DNA from: Haematobia irritans
Lineage: Eukaryota; Arthropoda; Insecta; Diptera; Muscidae
Reading direction: 5' to 3'
Assembly: GCF_050003625.1 (NCBI RefSeq)
Contig: NC_134401.1
Location: 91,738,852-91,802,851, forward strand
DNA length: 64,000 bases
Part shown: positions 23,190 to 34,066 of the stretch, piece after piece
Layout of the letters: every line of letters starts with the position of its first letter
Numbering within the stretch: position 1 is the first letter of the stretch
The notes under the pieces: model-generated
Told to the model about the DNA's origin: nothing
Seen by the model: the letters and a program-made list of their open reading frames with translations, nothing else
Database searches by the model: none
Position numbers and translations under genes: made by a program

Positions 23190-24178
23190 ATCGGAGTCAA
23201 CTGACTTGGATGAAATTTACTCCTCCAAGAGGTTCCAAAACCGAATCTCGGGATCGGTTTATATGGTTATGGACTGATATGGACCCCTTGTGGCATGGTT
23301 GTTAAATATCATATACCACCACCACGTACCAAATTTCAACCAGATCGGATGAATTTTGTTTCTCCAAAAGGCACCGGAGGTCAAATCTGGGGATCGGTTT
23401 ATATGGGGGCTATATATAATTATGGACTGATATGAACCATTTCCTGGTTGTTGGATACCATATGCTAACTTACGTAGCAAATGTGCCGATGTGGACCAAT
23501 TTTTGCATGGTCATTAGAGACCATATACTAACACCATGTACCAAATTTCAGCCGGATCGGATGAATTTGCTTCTCTAGAGGCTCCTCAAGCCAAATCGGG
23601 GGATCGGTTTAGATGAAGCCTATATATAATTATGAACCTATGTAGACGAATTTTTTCAGGGTCATTAGAGACCATTTACTAACACCATGTAATTTCAGCC
23701 GGATCGGATGAAATTTGCTTCTCTTAGAGGCTACGCAAGCCAAATAGGGGCATCGGTTTATATCGGGGCTATGTGCGCCAATTTTTGCATAGTAGTTAGA
23801 GACCATATACTTGTGCTTCTCTTAGATGCTCCGCAAGCCAAATCTGCGGATCGGTTTATATGGGGGCTATATATAATTATGGACCGATGTGGACGATTCT
23901 TTGCATGATTGTTAGAGACCATATACTAACACCATGTACCAAATTTCAACCGGATCGGATGAATTTTGCTCTTCTAAGAGGCTCCGCAAGCCAAATCTGA
24001 GCGTCGTTTTATATGGGGGCATAACGTAAAAGTGGTCCGATATGGCCCATTTGCAATACATCAATAACAACTTCTCAAGTTTCAAGCCGATAGCTTGTTT
24101 TGTTCGGAAGTTAGCGTGATTTGAACAGACGGACGGACATGCTTAGATCGACTCAGAATTTCACCACGACCAAGAATA
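23190..24178 (-). mobile_element. Family A element, left part (continues at 30,033)
   Basis: Array and leader of A on the minus strand, reaching GACGGACGGACATGC and TTTCACCACGACCAAGAATA. The same element resumes at 30,033-30,131 (TATATATTCTTTATGGGGTC through GGTGGAGGGTATAAAAA). A 5,854-bp insertion lies between the two halves. Confidence 0.88.
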
Positions 24179-25703
24179 CCCAGCAAAAACACTCATTACC
24201 CGGTAATCTTGTAGGTAAGCCGTTTTAAAAAATAATAACCACTTATTATTTGGCATCGCTCCGGATTACATTTACATACGCATGTCCTAGGAGGAAAGTA
24301 CTTCTCCCCAGGCATACTTTCGGTCATGAAATAAGTAGTGCTTTTAAAGCATATAATAACCTAATATGTAATCTCTTATTCGTAGATACACCAAAACTTG
24401 TAAAATAGCCACTTATTGCCGCAGCCAACCAAATCTCGAAAATATTGATTTCTATCGCCGATTACAATGGATCAAAATATGGCGAGTAATGCTGTAATAT
24501 AGAAAAAAGTGCCTTCGAAACTAAAGGAAAAAATATTCATCAATTTAGAATAGCCATTTTATTTGCATTAAGTTAAATTACACTAGTTTACACTGAAAAA
24601 GTACACTTGATGAGAGTCGAGTTTTCTTATGTATTGTGATCTGCTGAATGATGCGTAAAGCCAAATTTACAAAGGACCTTTTCCGCCAGAAAATTATAAA
24701 CCTTTGAAAAAACGTGTGGAAGAGAAGTTCATGATCGTATAGATGATACTCTAAAGTACGTTATAAGATCAACTAGAAGAAAAACGACCGAAAAATATCG
24801 TACCATAAAAAAAATAATTTTTTTTCGAATTCAGCAGATCAAAATACATAAAAAAAAGTTGCCTTTCATTAAGTGTACATGCATTTTTTATTTTTTGTAA
24901 TCTAGTGTTATTGTGTGAAATAGTAAAATTTACTTGCTTCGGCAAAAAAAATTCTAAACTGAAAGCAGCTAGGAATAGTTCATTAACTAGAAGAAGGCAT
25001 GGCATTTTACTAATACCGTTTTCTTCGCGGGGTATAAGAATTTACTACTGAACAAGAAAATGTTATTCACTGATAACAAAGCATTCGTAAAAATTAACAA
25101 AAACCAAACTAAAACTAAAACCAAATTTAGTAAAATTGCTTGTAAAATGATCATTAGCGTAGCTAGACAATTTTCCTAGGGGGGGCTATAGCCCCCCAGC
25201 TAAAAATTTATAGACTGAACTTATAGGTTCAATTATTGTTTTATTTCATAAAAAAAGAATAAAAATAGACATCAAAATAATATATAATAAAGCAACTAAA
25301 AGTAGTTCCACACTTTTCCCAGCAAAAAAATTGGGATTTGTTTTAAAAGCACAACTTTAAAAGCACTTCCAAAAATGTCCTCACAAAGCAGTTAATTATA
25401 TTAACTACACAGGAAGTATTTTACTTCAGTTTTTTCATATTTTAATGCCTAATTTTTGTTTTCTTTTTTCAAATAGTTTAGAAAAAGAGTAAGAATAAAT
25501 AAAATGTTAAAAATTATTCAAATTTTGCCACAAAAATGCTAAATCTATTATAGAAAAATCGATAATTTTTGAAAATATTCAAACAAGCGTTAGAATGCAT
25601 TAAAAATCATAAAAAAATATAAAAATTATTATAAATTAATGTTTCTTGAAGCTCGAGGTCTTTATAAATATTTATATAATTCTAACAAAAGGTCGACCAA
25701 AAA

Positions 25704-27119
25704 TCAAATAAACAAGTATATACAGCACTAAGTTCGGCCGGGCCGAATCTTAAATACCCACCACCATGAACCAAATATTAGGGTTTCCTTTGAAATTTCA
25801 GGAGGGCTTGAGGACTTGAGGACACTTCCCGAAGGTAAATTTAAAGATTTCACCTATGAGGACTATATCAGATTCTGGATTTATAAGAACCATTTTTGTT
25901 TGAGTTTTAGAGGAATCATTAACATCTCTTGTAAGTGTGCAAGAAAATTATAAAATAACGTCTTAATTTGAAATCTAAAATCTGTGGAAGTAAAATCTGG
26001 AAATTTTACATTGAGTTTCAAGCAATTTTCATGATCAGTGCGCCTTCTACACCGTCAAGAAGTGAAGTTGGTCTATACGTAGGCATTATAAAATGGACCG
26101 ATAAAAACTTAATCCGATACACGTTTTTGTGAGCCTAAAATATCAGAATATTTACAAATTCAGGCAAATCAGATAAAAACTACGGTTTCTAGAAACCCAA
26201 GGAGTTAAATCGGGAGATCGTTCTTATGGGGGCTATACTAAATTACGGGCCGATACTCACCGTTTTCGGCACACCTCTTTATGACCCGAAAATACCTCTA
26301 GATTTCCAATTTCAGGCAAATAGGATAAAAACTTCGGATTCTAGAAGCCCAAGAAGTAAAATCGGGAAATCGGTCTATATAGGGGCTATACCAAAATATG
26401 GACCGATACTCACCATTTTCAGCACACCTCTTTATGGTCCTAAAATACCTCTAGATATCCAATTTCAGACAAATTGGATCGAAACTACGGTTTCTATAAG
26501 CCCAAGACCCAAAATCGGGAGGTCGTTTTATATGGGGGCTATACCAAAACATGGACCGATACTCACAATTTTTGGCACACCTCTTTATGGTCATAAAATA
26601 CCTCTAGATTTCAAATTTCAGGCAAATTGAATAAAAACTACGATTTCTATTAGCCCAAGACCCCAAATCGGGAGGTCGTTTTATATGGGGACCATACCAA
26701 AACATGGACCGATACTCACAATTTTTGGCACACGTATTTGTGGTCCTACAATACCTCTAGATTTCCAATTTCAAGTAAATTGAATAAAAACTGCGGTTTC
26801 GATAAGCCCAAGAAGTAAAATCGGGAGATCGGTCTATATGGGGGCTATACCAAAACATGGACCGATACTCACCATTTTTGGCACACCTCTTTATGGTCAT
26901 AAAATACTTCCAGATTTCAAATTTGAGGCAAATTGGATAAAAACTACGATTTCTATAAGCCCAAGACCCCAAATCGGGAGGTCGGTTTATATGGGGACTA
27001 TATCAAAACCTGGACCGATATAGCTCATCTTCGAACTTGACCTGCCTGCAGACAAAAGACGAGTTTGTGCAAAATTTCAGCACGATTGCTTCATTATTGA
27101 AGACTGTAGCGTGATTACA

Positions 27120-27153
<34 letters not shown>

Positions 27154-27305
27154 GGACAGACGGACATCGTTATATCGTCTTAGAATTTCTCCCTGATCAA
27201 GAATATATATACTTTATATAGTCGGAAATCGATATTTCGATGTGTTACAAACGGAATGACAAACTTATTATACCCCCATCACCATTCTATGGTGGTGGGT
27301 ATAAA
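25704..27305 (-). mobile_element. Family B element, both ends present
   Basis: Terminal side AAGTATATACAGCACTAAG with the hairpin TTCGGCCGGGCCGAA, then ACCCACCACCATGAACC. Array boxes at 26,376, 26,529, 26,682, 26,835 and 26,988 are each exactly 153 bp apart. The leader is a GACA/GACAGACGGACAG microsatellite at about 27,120-27,170. It is closed by CACCATTCTATGGTGGTGGG and TATAAAAA. This is the best B reference copy in the window. Confidence 0.92.
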
Positions 27306-27308
27306 AAC

Positions 27309-28997
27309 GAATAAATAACAAGTATAAACGGCCGTAAGTTCGGCCAGGCCGAATCTTATGTACCCTCCACCATGGATTGCGTAGAAACTTCTACGAAAGA
27401 CTGTCATCCACAATCGAATTACTTGGGTTGTGGTATCTTAAATCGTTTTCTAAATTGTGAGTTAGTCCATACATTAGACAAAAAAAATATGTGTAAGTAA
27501 GTCTACAAATAATTACGAATCGATATGGACTTTTGCACGGTACGTAGGGAGCCAGAATTGAAATATGGGGGTCGCTTATATGGGGGCTATATACAATTAT
27601 TGATATGGACCAATTTTTGTGTGATTGGGGATCGATTTATCTGAGGGCTATATATAACTATAGACCGATATGGACCTAGTTAGGCATGGTTGTTAACGGC
27701 CATATACTAGCACAATTTCAACTGACTCGGAAGAAATTTGCTCCTCCAAGAGGCTCCAAAACCAAATCTCGGGATCGGTTTATATGGGGGCTATATATAA
27801 TTGTGGACTGATATGGACCACTTTTGGCATGGTTGTTAAATATCATATACTACCACCACGTACAAAATTTCAACCAGATCGGATGAATTTTGCTTCTCCA
27901 AAAGGCACCGGAGGTCAAATCTGGGGATCGGTTTATATGGGTGCTATATATAATTATGGACTGACATGAACCAATTCCTGCATGGTTGTTGGATACCATA
28001 TACTAACATCACGTACCAAATTTCAACCGAATCGGATGAATTTTGCTCTTCCAAGGGGCTCCGGAGGTCAAATCGGGGGATCGGTTTATATGGGGGCTAT
28101 ATATAATTATGGACCGATCTCGACCAATTTTTGCATGGGAGTTTGAGGCTATATACTACCACCATGTAACAAATTTCAGCCGAATCGGATGAAATTTGCT
28201 TCTATTAGAGGCCTCGCACGCCAAATCGGGGGATCGGTTTATATGGGGGCTATATATAATTATGGACCGATGTGGACCAATTTTTGCGTGGTTGTTAGAG
28301 ACCATATACTAACACCATGTACCAAATTTCAGTTGGATCGGATGAAATTTGCTTCTCTTAGAGGCCTCGCAAGCCAAATTTGGGGGTCCGTTTATATGGG
28401 GGCTATATATAATTATGGACCGATGTGGACCAATTTTTGCATGGTTGTTAGAGACCATATACTAACACCATGTACCAAATTTCAGCCGGATCGGATGAAA
28501 TTTGCTTCTCTTAGAGGCCTCGCAAGCCAAATTTGGGGGTCCGTTTATATGGGGGCTATATATAATTATGGATCGATGTGGACCAATTTTTGCATGGTTA
28601 TTAGAGACCATATACAAACACCATATACCAAATTTCAGCCGGATCGGATGAAATATGCTTCCGTTAGAGGCTCCAAAAGCCAAATCTGAGGGTCCCTTTA
28701 TATGGGGGCTATACGTAAAAGTGGACCGATATGGCCCATTTTCAATACCATCTGACCTACATTGATAACAACTACTTGTGCCAAGTTTCAAGTCGATAGC
28801 TTGTTTCGTTCGGAAGTTAGCGTGATTTCAACAGACGGACGGACGGACGGACGGACGGACATGCTCAGATCGACTCAGAATTTCACCACGACCCAGAATA
28901 TATATACTTTATGGGGTCTTAGAGCAATATTTCGATGTGTTACAAACGGAATGACAAAGTTAATATACCCCCCATCCTATGGTGGAGGGTATAAAAA
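27309..28997 (-). mobile_element. Family A element, both ends present
   Basis: Terminal side AAGTATAAACGGCCGTAAG, hairpin TTCGGCCAGGCCGAA, then ACCCTCCACCATGGATTG. Array boxes at 28,087, 28,240, 28,393, 28,546 and 28,699 are all 153 bp apart. The 166-codon frame at 28,189-28,689 is this array read through. Leader (GACG)n at about 28,835-28,862. Closed by CCATCCTATGGTGGAGGG and TATAAAAA. Confidence 0.93.
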
Positions 28998-29326
28998 TTA
29001 TTTATTTGGGAAAATAGCACACAATTTTTTAATTCACATTCAAAACTCTGAATTCGGATCACACCGTAAGAAGTGATGCAAATTTATTGCAACGGCTGTT
29101 GAAACGGTGGACATTCGTTCTATGACGAGTTCCTATTACATTCATCGCTTCTCCGCCAATTTTGCACCACTTCCGGACTCTAAAAGAACATTTTCACTTT
29201 TTTTTGGCGACGCTTTTTTGCAGCATTATTAAGATATTAATTTATGAAAGAATAGTTTTAATACCAGTTACTATTTTTTAATTAAGATGACTAAACCAGA
29301 CTAAACAATATAATAAAGGAGCTTTA

Positions 29327-29465
29327 CAGCCTGTTTCTGTATGTCGAATGAGCTCTGTCGATCGACTAAAATGGAAACAAACAGCTGAATTTATAACCAA
29401 AAAGCAGCTGTTTCTATGCATTTCAGTCGATCGATTGAACTCGTTCGACATACAGAAACAGGCTG
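29327..29465. mobile_element. 139-bp foldback MITE, PIF/Harbinger-like
   Basis: Arms of about 60 bp form one long hairpin: CAGCCTGTTTCTGTATGTCG at the left and CGACATACAGAAACAGGCTG at the right, with ACAGCTGAATT / AAGCAGCTGTTTC near the loop. Flanks are TTA on both sides (29,324-29,326 and 29,466-29,468), consistent with the 3-bp TWA target of Harbinger. A degenerate relative may lie near 59,395-59,430. Confidence 0.85.
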
Positions 29466-30032
29466 TTAGTTATTCAACTAAACCATAAGTTCAATCACAG
29501 CTCTATTTCATAAATATCAGTCTTCAAACATTGCCATCGGCAACTGCTACCACAACCCAAGTAATTCGATTGTGCATGAAAGTTTTTAGCGGAACTTTGT
29601 GCGGTTGTATATACTTGTCTAATTTTTATAAAAATGTAAAATCGTAAATAGGTTTTCAAATTCTGGGGGGGGCTAAATTTTTTCTGGGGGGGTCTAAGCC
29701 CCCTCCCCAGAGGCCTTCCTACGCTTATGAAAATGATAACTCTGACTTCCTTTATTATAGAAAGTTTATCATACATACGAATAACACTTAGCATAGAAAA
29801 ATATTTCACTTCATTCGTACTAAGAAGTATTCAATCCTTTCAATTCTATTTTATTAAGCCAACTGCCTAAAAATTTGAGAATAACAATTCGAAAATTATT
29901 AGGCATTATATTTATTTTTGTCATTACAAGTAAGTCATTATAACTCACCGCAATGTAATGCAACGTATAATGACAGCTTCACTCCTGGTAATGCCAATTG
30001 TAATGAGATGTGGTTACCTAGTTTTTGCTGGG

Positions 30033-30131
30033 TATATATATTCTTTATGGGGTCTTAGAGCAATATTTCGGTGTGTTACAAACGGAATGACAAAGTTAAT
30101 TACACCCCATCTTATGGTGGAGGGTATAAAA
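30033..30131 (-). mobile_element. Family A element, right part (continued from 24,178)
   Basis: Leader and hairpin tip of the copy that starts at 23,190: TATATATTCTTTATGGGGTC, GTGTTACAAACGGAATGAC, CCCCATCTTATGGTGGAGGG, TATAAAAA. Confidence 0.88.
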
Positions 30132-30784
30132 AGGTTGGGAGAAATCTATAAAAATTATGTTAGGACAGAAAGTATGTATGTCCCAAAAATATGGTAAAAA
30201 TTCGATATTTTTCGAAATTCTAATTTGTGGATTTTACAACTTTTAATCTAAAGCACAAAGGCACATTTCTTCTAAAATTCGTAGAATTTTGTAAAGAAAA
30301 TGGAACTTCTAGGTTTAAAATACTGACCCCACTTTGCCAAAATTTTGCAAAAAATAAATTTTGGGGTCCATATCTTGCGAACAGTAAAATATAATCGCAC
30401 ACACACGCGATCTTTTTTGTAGAGCTTTACAAGTTCTATCCAGCAAAGAGATCGTCGATATCGGTTCAAATTTACGGAGTTGACATATGAAACAAAATTT
30501 CATACCCCCGAGGTTACCAACTTTCAACGCAGCGCACTGCGCGAAAGTGGCTCTGAGGTATTTTGGCCAATTTTGTAGTTTTATCCCATGGATTGAGATC
30601 CTGAGATTTTGGCGGAAATCGGGAGACTTACCACATGGGGGCTATACTAAAACATTGAACGATCCACATCATATTCGCTACACCTCTTTGCGGACCTAAA
30701 ATACCGGAAAATTTTGAATTTTACGCAAGCCGAATAAAGATTATGGTGTCTACAAGCCCACGAAGTTAAATCAAGAGACATAAT
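30132..30784 (-). repeat. Family F repeat and diverged family B-like array piece
   Basis: 30,185-30,480 is the reverse relative of 22,436-23,189. 30,600-30,780 contains B-like phrases (ACATGGGGGCTATACTAAAA, CACCTCTTTGCGGACC). No gene. Confidence 0.5.
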
Positions 30785-31325
30785 TTCCTAAAGAAATAAA
30801 ATTTTGACAAAATTTTCTATAGAAATAAAATGTTTGCTAAATTCTCTATAAAATAAAATTTTCACAAAATTTCCTATATCAATATTAAGTTGAGACAAAA
30901 TTTTTTATACAAACAAATTGAGAAAATTTTCTATAGAAATAAAATTATGAGCAACTTTTGTATAGAAATAAAATTTTACAAATTTTCCCTAGAAATAAAA
31001 TTTTTGACAAAATTTTCTATAGAAATAAAATGTTGACAAAATTTCCTATATCAAAAAAAAAAAACCATAAATAAATTGAGCAAATTTTCTATAGAAATAA
31101 AAGTATGAGCAAATTTTTTATAGAAATAAAATTTTGACAAAATTTCCTAGAGAAATACAAGTTTGAGCAAATTTTCTATAAAAATAAAATTTTGACAAAA
31201 TTTCCTATAGAAATAAAATGTTGACAAAATTTCCTTTAGAAATAAAATTTTGACAAAATTTCCTATATAAAAAGAATATTAAGCAAATTTTCTATAGAAA
31301 TAAAATCTTGACAAAATTTTCGATA
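30785..31325 (-). repeat. 29-bp minisatellite block
   Basis: About 18 units in the AAATTTTCTATAGAAATAAA orientation, more diverged than the 8.2-9.9 kb block. Confidence 0.85.
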
Positions 31326-31971
31326 CACTGAAAAAAATATTGTCGTGAGGCCAAAGATTTCATGTCCTTAAAATACGAATACAAATTTTGCTTAGCATAA
31401 AACGCATTTCTGTAATATAAAGTTTTTTTTTTGTCCAAAAGTCGGTAAACTTTTCAATGAAGCCGTATTGTCATTCTAATTAAGTGATTTGACTTATAAA
31501 TGGGTTTCATAACATGAATGAATTTTTTTTTTTTTGGGTAAGGTCAACTTGACTTTAATAATTCAGAAAAATTCTTTAAAGTTATTAAATTTAAAATTAA
31601 ATTGTCTTTAAATTTGTTGTCTTTTTGCATCTTGACTACAAAGCAAAAAATCGTTGATAAATAGGACATGTTTTTCAACACATTATTTTAAAGACGTTTT
31701 TTACTTGAATTAATTTTTACTCGATTTCGAGTCTTAATTTGGAAAATAAAGTTGTCGTTAACTCTTTTTTAAAGACTTTGATAGCATACGAAGAAAAAAA
31801 GCTGAAAAAGCGAAAAAATAATATTTGCTTCCTAGAAGCAAGAACACAAAACCCAAAATTTAAAAGAGAATTGTGTCTTAAAAGTATCCTTACTTGTATT
31901 CTCCGCTTCTTTGGCTCAATACAAAAATTGTTAAAGATAAAATCTTTAGAACGGGACATGTTTTTTTTCAG
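31326..31971 (-). mobile_element. CACTG-ended element, reverse copy (~646 bp)
   Basis: Begins CACTGAAAAAAATATTGTCG, the complement of the right end at 7,038. It ends in TTTTTTTTCAG with the last bases changed. Internal landmarks shared with the 6,416 copy include CTTGCTTCTAGGAAGCAA-type and GGAGAATACAAGTAAG-type phrases on the complementary strand. It is inserted in the 29-bp block. Confidence 0.8.
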
Positions 31972-33040
31972 TAAAGAAGTAAAAATTTCTATAGAAATAA
32001 AATTTTGACAAAATTTCCTATAGAAATAAAATTTTGCACAGTAAGATTTCTTTCTTTGGTAGTTTTTTTGATAAAATTTTCTCCAAATGTTGGCAGATTA
32101 TTTTTTGGCTCGAGTGGTAACCGAATCCCCTAGCTTTAGTTTCATTCAAATGCCAAAAGATCTGAAAATATTCCGTGCAAGGATACCATAAAAACGAGCC
32201 AAGGCTAACGCAATACAAATTCCAAAAGGCACACGATGTTGGACAATTTGGACTGCATGGATTCTTGTCAACGGCGATTTTAAATCCAAAGCTATGGAGT
32301 TTTAACCTATGAACAGTAATTTGACACATTTCTTCACTGTGCATTGCGAAACAGTGCTGCTACTGCTTAGGATGAAGAAGAACCACAAACAATGACCATA
32401 CTATGATCCCTCAAAGGCGTTACTCAGCAATTCGACTAAACCGCAAGTAAAATAAAAATGAAACTAGCAAAAGGAAAATTATAAGAAGAAGAAGAAGAAG
32501 TCAAAGAATCTACTTTCCACCCATTTTAAGTTAGCCTACACACACTCACCACTTTTGTACTTTTCCTCTGCACTTGATTTCCTTGTGGCCATCTTTGTGC
32601 TCTTTTGTGGCTGACTTAAATGTGCTACAAGGAGGAGGAGGAGGAGTACATAGTCCTGTTTATTGTATTGCTGTGCTTATCTGTGTGGGAAAGCGGAAAT
32701 TCTTAGCAACTACAAATTCGCATTTTAAATCAAATCACGCACATCACGTTTACCAATAAAAAATGGTAGCATTCCGAATGGAGCACCCATGGAACTGAGA
32801 ATGTCTCAGCTTAGATCTCATAAACGAAAAATGCATGAGAAAGCACTTAAGCAAATTAAATACGGCTCTTGTTCATGTCCATTTCTTTGGGGCAGGAGAA
32901 GGAACTACTCGGAGAGTAGGAGACGGAAGACACTTCACCTAAATAGGAAATACTTCAGAAAAATAGTTTTATGGATACTTAGTGGAATGACCAATGCAAT
33001 TGGGATTTACCACTGCGATAATAATATTTCACAGTATTTA
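31972..33040. other. Low-repeat stretch with trinucleotide microsatellites
   Basis: After a short 29-bp remnant (to about 32,130) this is the longest non-repetitive stretch besides the DUF1091 locus. It has (GAA)5 near 32,486-32,500 and (GGA)4 near 32,630-32,645. Frames on both strands reach about 100 codons (32,018-32,344 minus; 32,789-33,079 plus) but show no recognisable domain. It could be intergenic or intronic. Confidence 0.45.
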
Positions 33041-33445
33041 ACTGAAAAAAGATTGTGTGTTAAGAGTTCATCCGAATAGCATAAAACGAATGCACCACAA
33101 GTATTGGGTATATTTGAAGCTTCCTTGTCTTTAATACTAAGATTCAATATTTCAGTTAAATTAAAGATTTTTTCTTTAAATCGAAGAGGTTTTTCTTTAT
33201 TTTATGGAAAATTTCGTTTACTTTACTTTAAAGGCATACTGGGTTAACGAAGAGATGTAAATTTCATCTCTTTGTACTTTAACATGTTATTCATGTTAAA
33301 GTATAAAAATTTTACAGCAATGGTTATGAAATTTCTTTTAATTAAAATTTCTCTATTTCAAAGAAAGTTGTCCTTAATATTGTGTATTCTCAAAATTTAG
33401 GTTGCATAATCTTTTTTATTAGGACAATATTTTTTTCAGAGCACA
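33041..33445. mobile_element. Possible small element with CTGAAAAAA ends
   Basis: ACTGAAAAAAGATTGTG at the left and CAATATTTTTTTCAGAG at the right are approximate inverted repeats resembling the CACTG family ends. The interior has short palindromes, including a perfect 12-bp stem (33,275-33,286 with 33,292-33,303, TACTTTAACATG). No target duplication was established. Confidence 0.4.
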
Positions 33446-33481
33446 ATACTCTTAATGAGTTCTAAATGGTGACTGTATTAT

Positions 33482-34060
33482 TTTTATACCCTAAACCACA
33501 TAGTGGTCAGGGTATAATAACTTTGATCTGCCAAAAAAATGTGCCTACCAGAAATATTGATTTTAGACCCCATAAAATATATACCGATCGATTCAGAATC
33601 ACCTCCTGAGTCGATCTAGCGCATGGTGTTCATCCGTCTGCCCGTGTATTTGTTGTTCACAGGTTTCCGGTCGCAATTATTAACCGATTTTGATGACATT
33701 TGGTATGTGGCGTTTTTTTTTTTGGTACAGAGACGAACACTATTGACATAAGACCCTTATTTATCAACCGATCTTACTCAAATTTGGCTTACGGTAATCT
33801 TCTATAGTGCTGAACATATGTGCAAAATATCATCCATATCGGTTCAGATTTAGATATAGCTCCCATATATATGTAGCGCCCGATTTTCACAAATCTTACT
33901 TTTGACCATAATAGCCTTATTTAATACCCGATCTTACTCTAATTAAGCACAAGGCAACCTTGTGTGGTGTCAAAAAATTCTGGAAAATATCATCCAAATC
34001 GGTTCAGATTTAGATGTAGCTCCCATATACAGTGGCGTGCAGAAAAGAGTACATAATTAT
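33482..34060 (+). mobile_element. Family C element, truncated
   Basis: Full C hairpin (TATACCCTAAACCACATAGTGG) and leader, then two to three units. It is cut at 34,030, where TACAGTGGCGTGCAGAAAAG begins. That is about 35 bp resembling a Tc1-type terminus, immediately before another C hairpin. Confidence 0.75.
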
Positions 34061-34066
34061 TTATTT

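Larger units (their letters stand above)
25152..29729 (+). mobile_element. hAT-like element with poly-G hairpins, copy 2
   Basis: Same family as 13,945-16,846: ends CATTAGCGTAG / CTACGCTTATG, with the 8-bp duplication AAAATGAT at 25,144-25,151 and 29,730-29,737. The inner G-run hairpins (TAGGGGGGGCTATAGCC near 25,180 and GGGGGGGTCTAAGCCCC near 29,690) are present. Nested inside are family B (25,704-27,305), family A (27,309-28,997) and a hairpin MITE (29,327-29,465). No transposase. Confidence 0.9.
24179..30032. mobile_element. 5.85-kb TA-flanked element with CCCAGCAAAAAC ends
   Basis: Inverted termini CCCAGCAAAAAC / GTTTTTGCTGGG lie exactly between TA dinucleotides (24,177-24,178 and 30,033-30,034). 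The interrupted family A copy gives the empty site. Own sequence is limited to 24,179-25,143 and 29,738-30,032; the remainder is nested insertion. CATTACCCGGTAATC and GGTAATGCCAATTGTAATG phrases form further subterminal inverted repeats. No transposase is visible. A TA target suggests Tc1/mariner-type mobilisation. Confidence 0.88.

Noticed and set aside
26226..26630. 134-codon frame with MGAIPKHGPILTIFGTPLYG repeats
   Set aside because: Family B array read-through, not conserved as an open frame in the 20.3-kb or 50.8-kb copies.
28189..28689. 166-codon open frame with three near-identical 51-residue repeats (VYMGAIYNYGPMWTNF)
   Set aside because: It is the family A array read in one frame. 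Because 153 is divisible by 3, any stop-free unit stays open. The frame is broken in most other copies, equal-length frames exist on the opposite strand, and no start or splice context is conserved.
34030..34066. Complete Tc1 element starting TACAGTGGCGTGCAG
   Set aside because: Only about 35 bp resemble a Tc1-type end before a family C hairpin begins. There is no second end or transposase, so it is noted only as a possible remnant.
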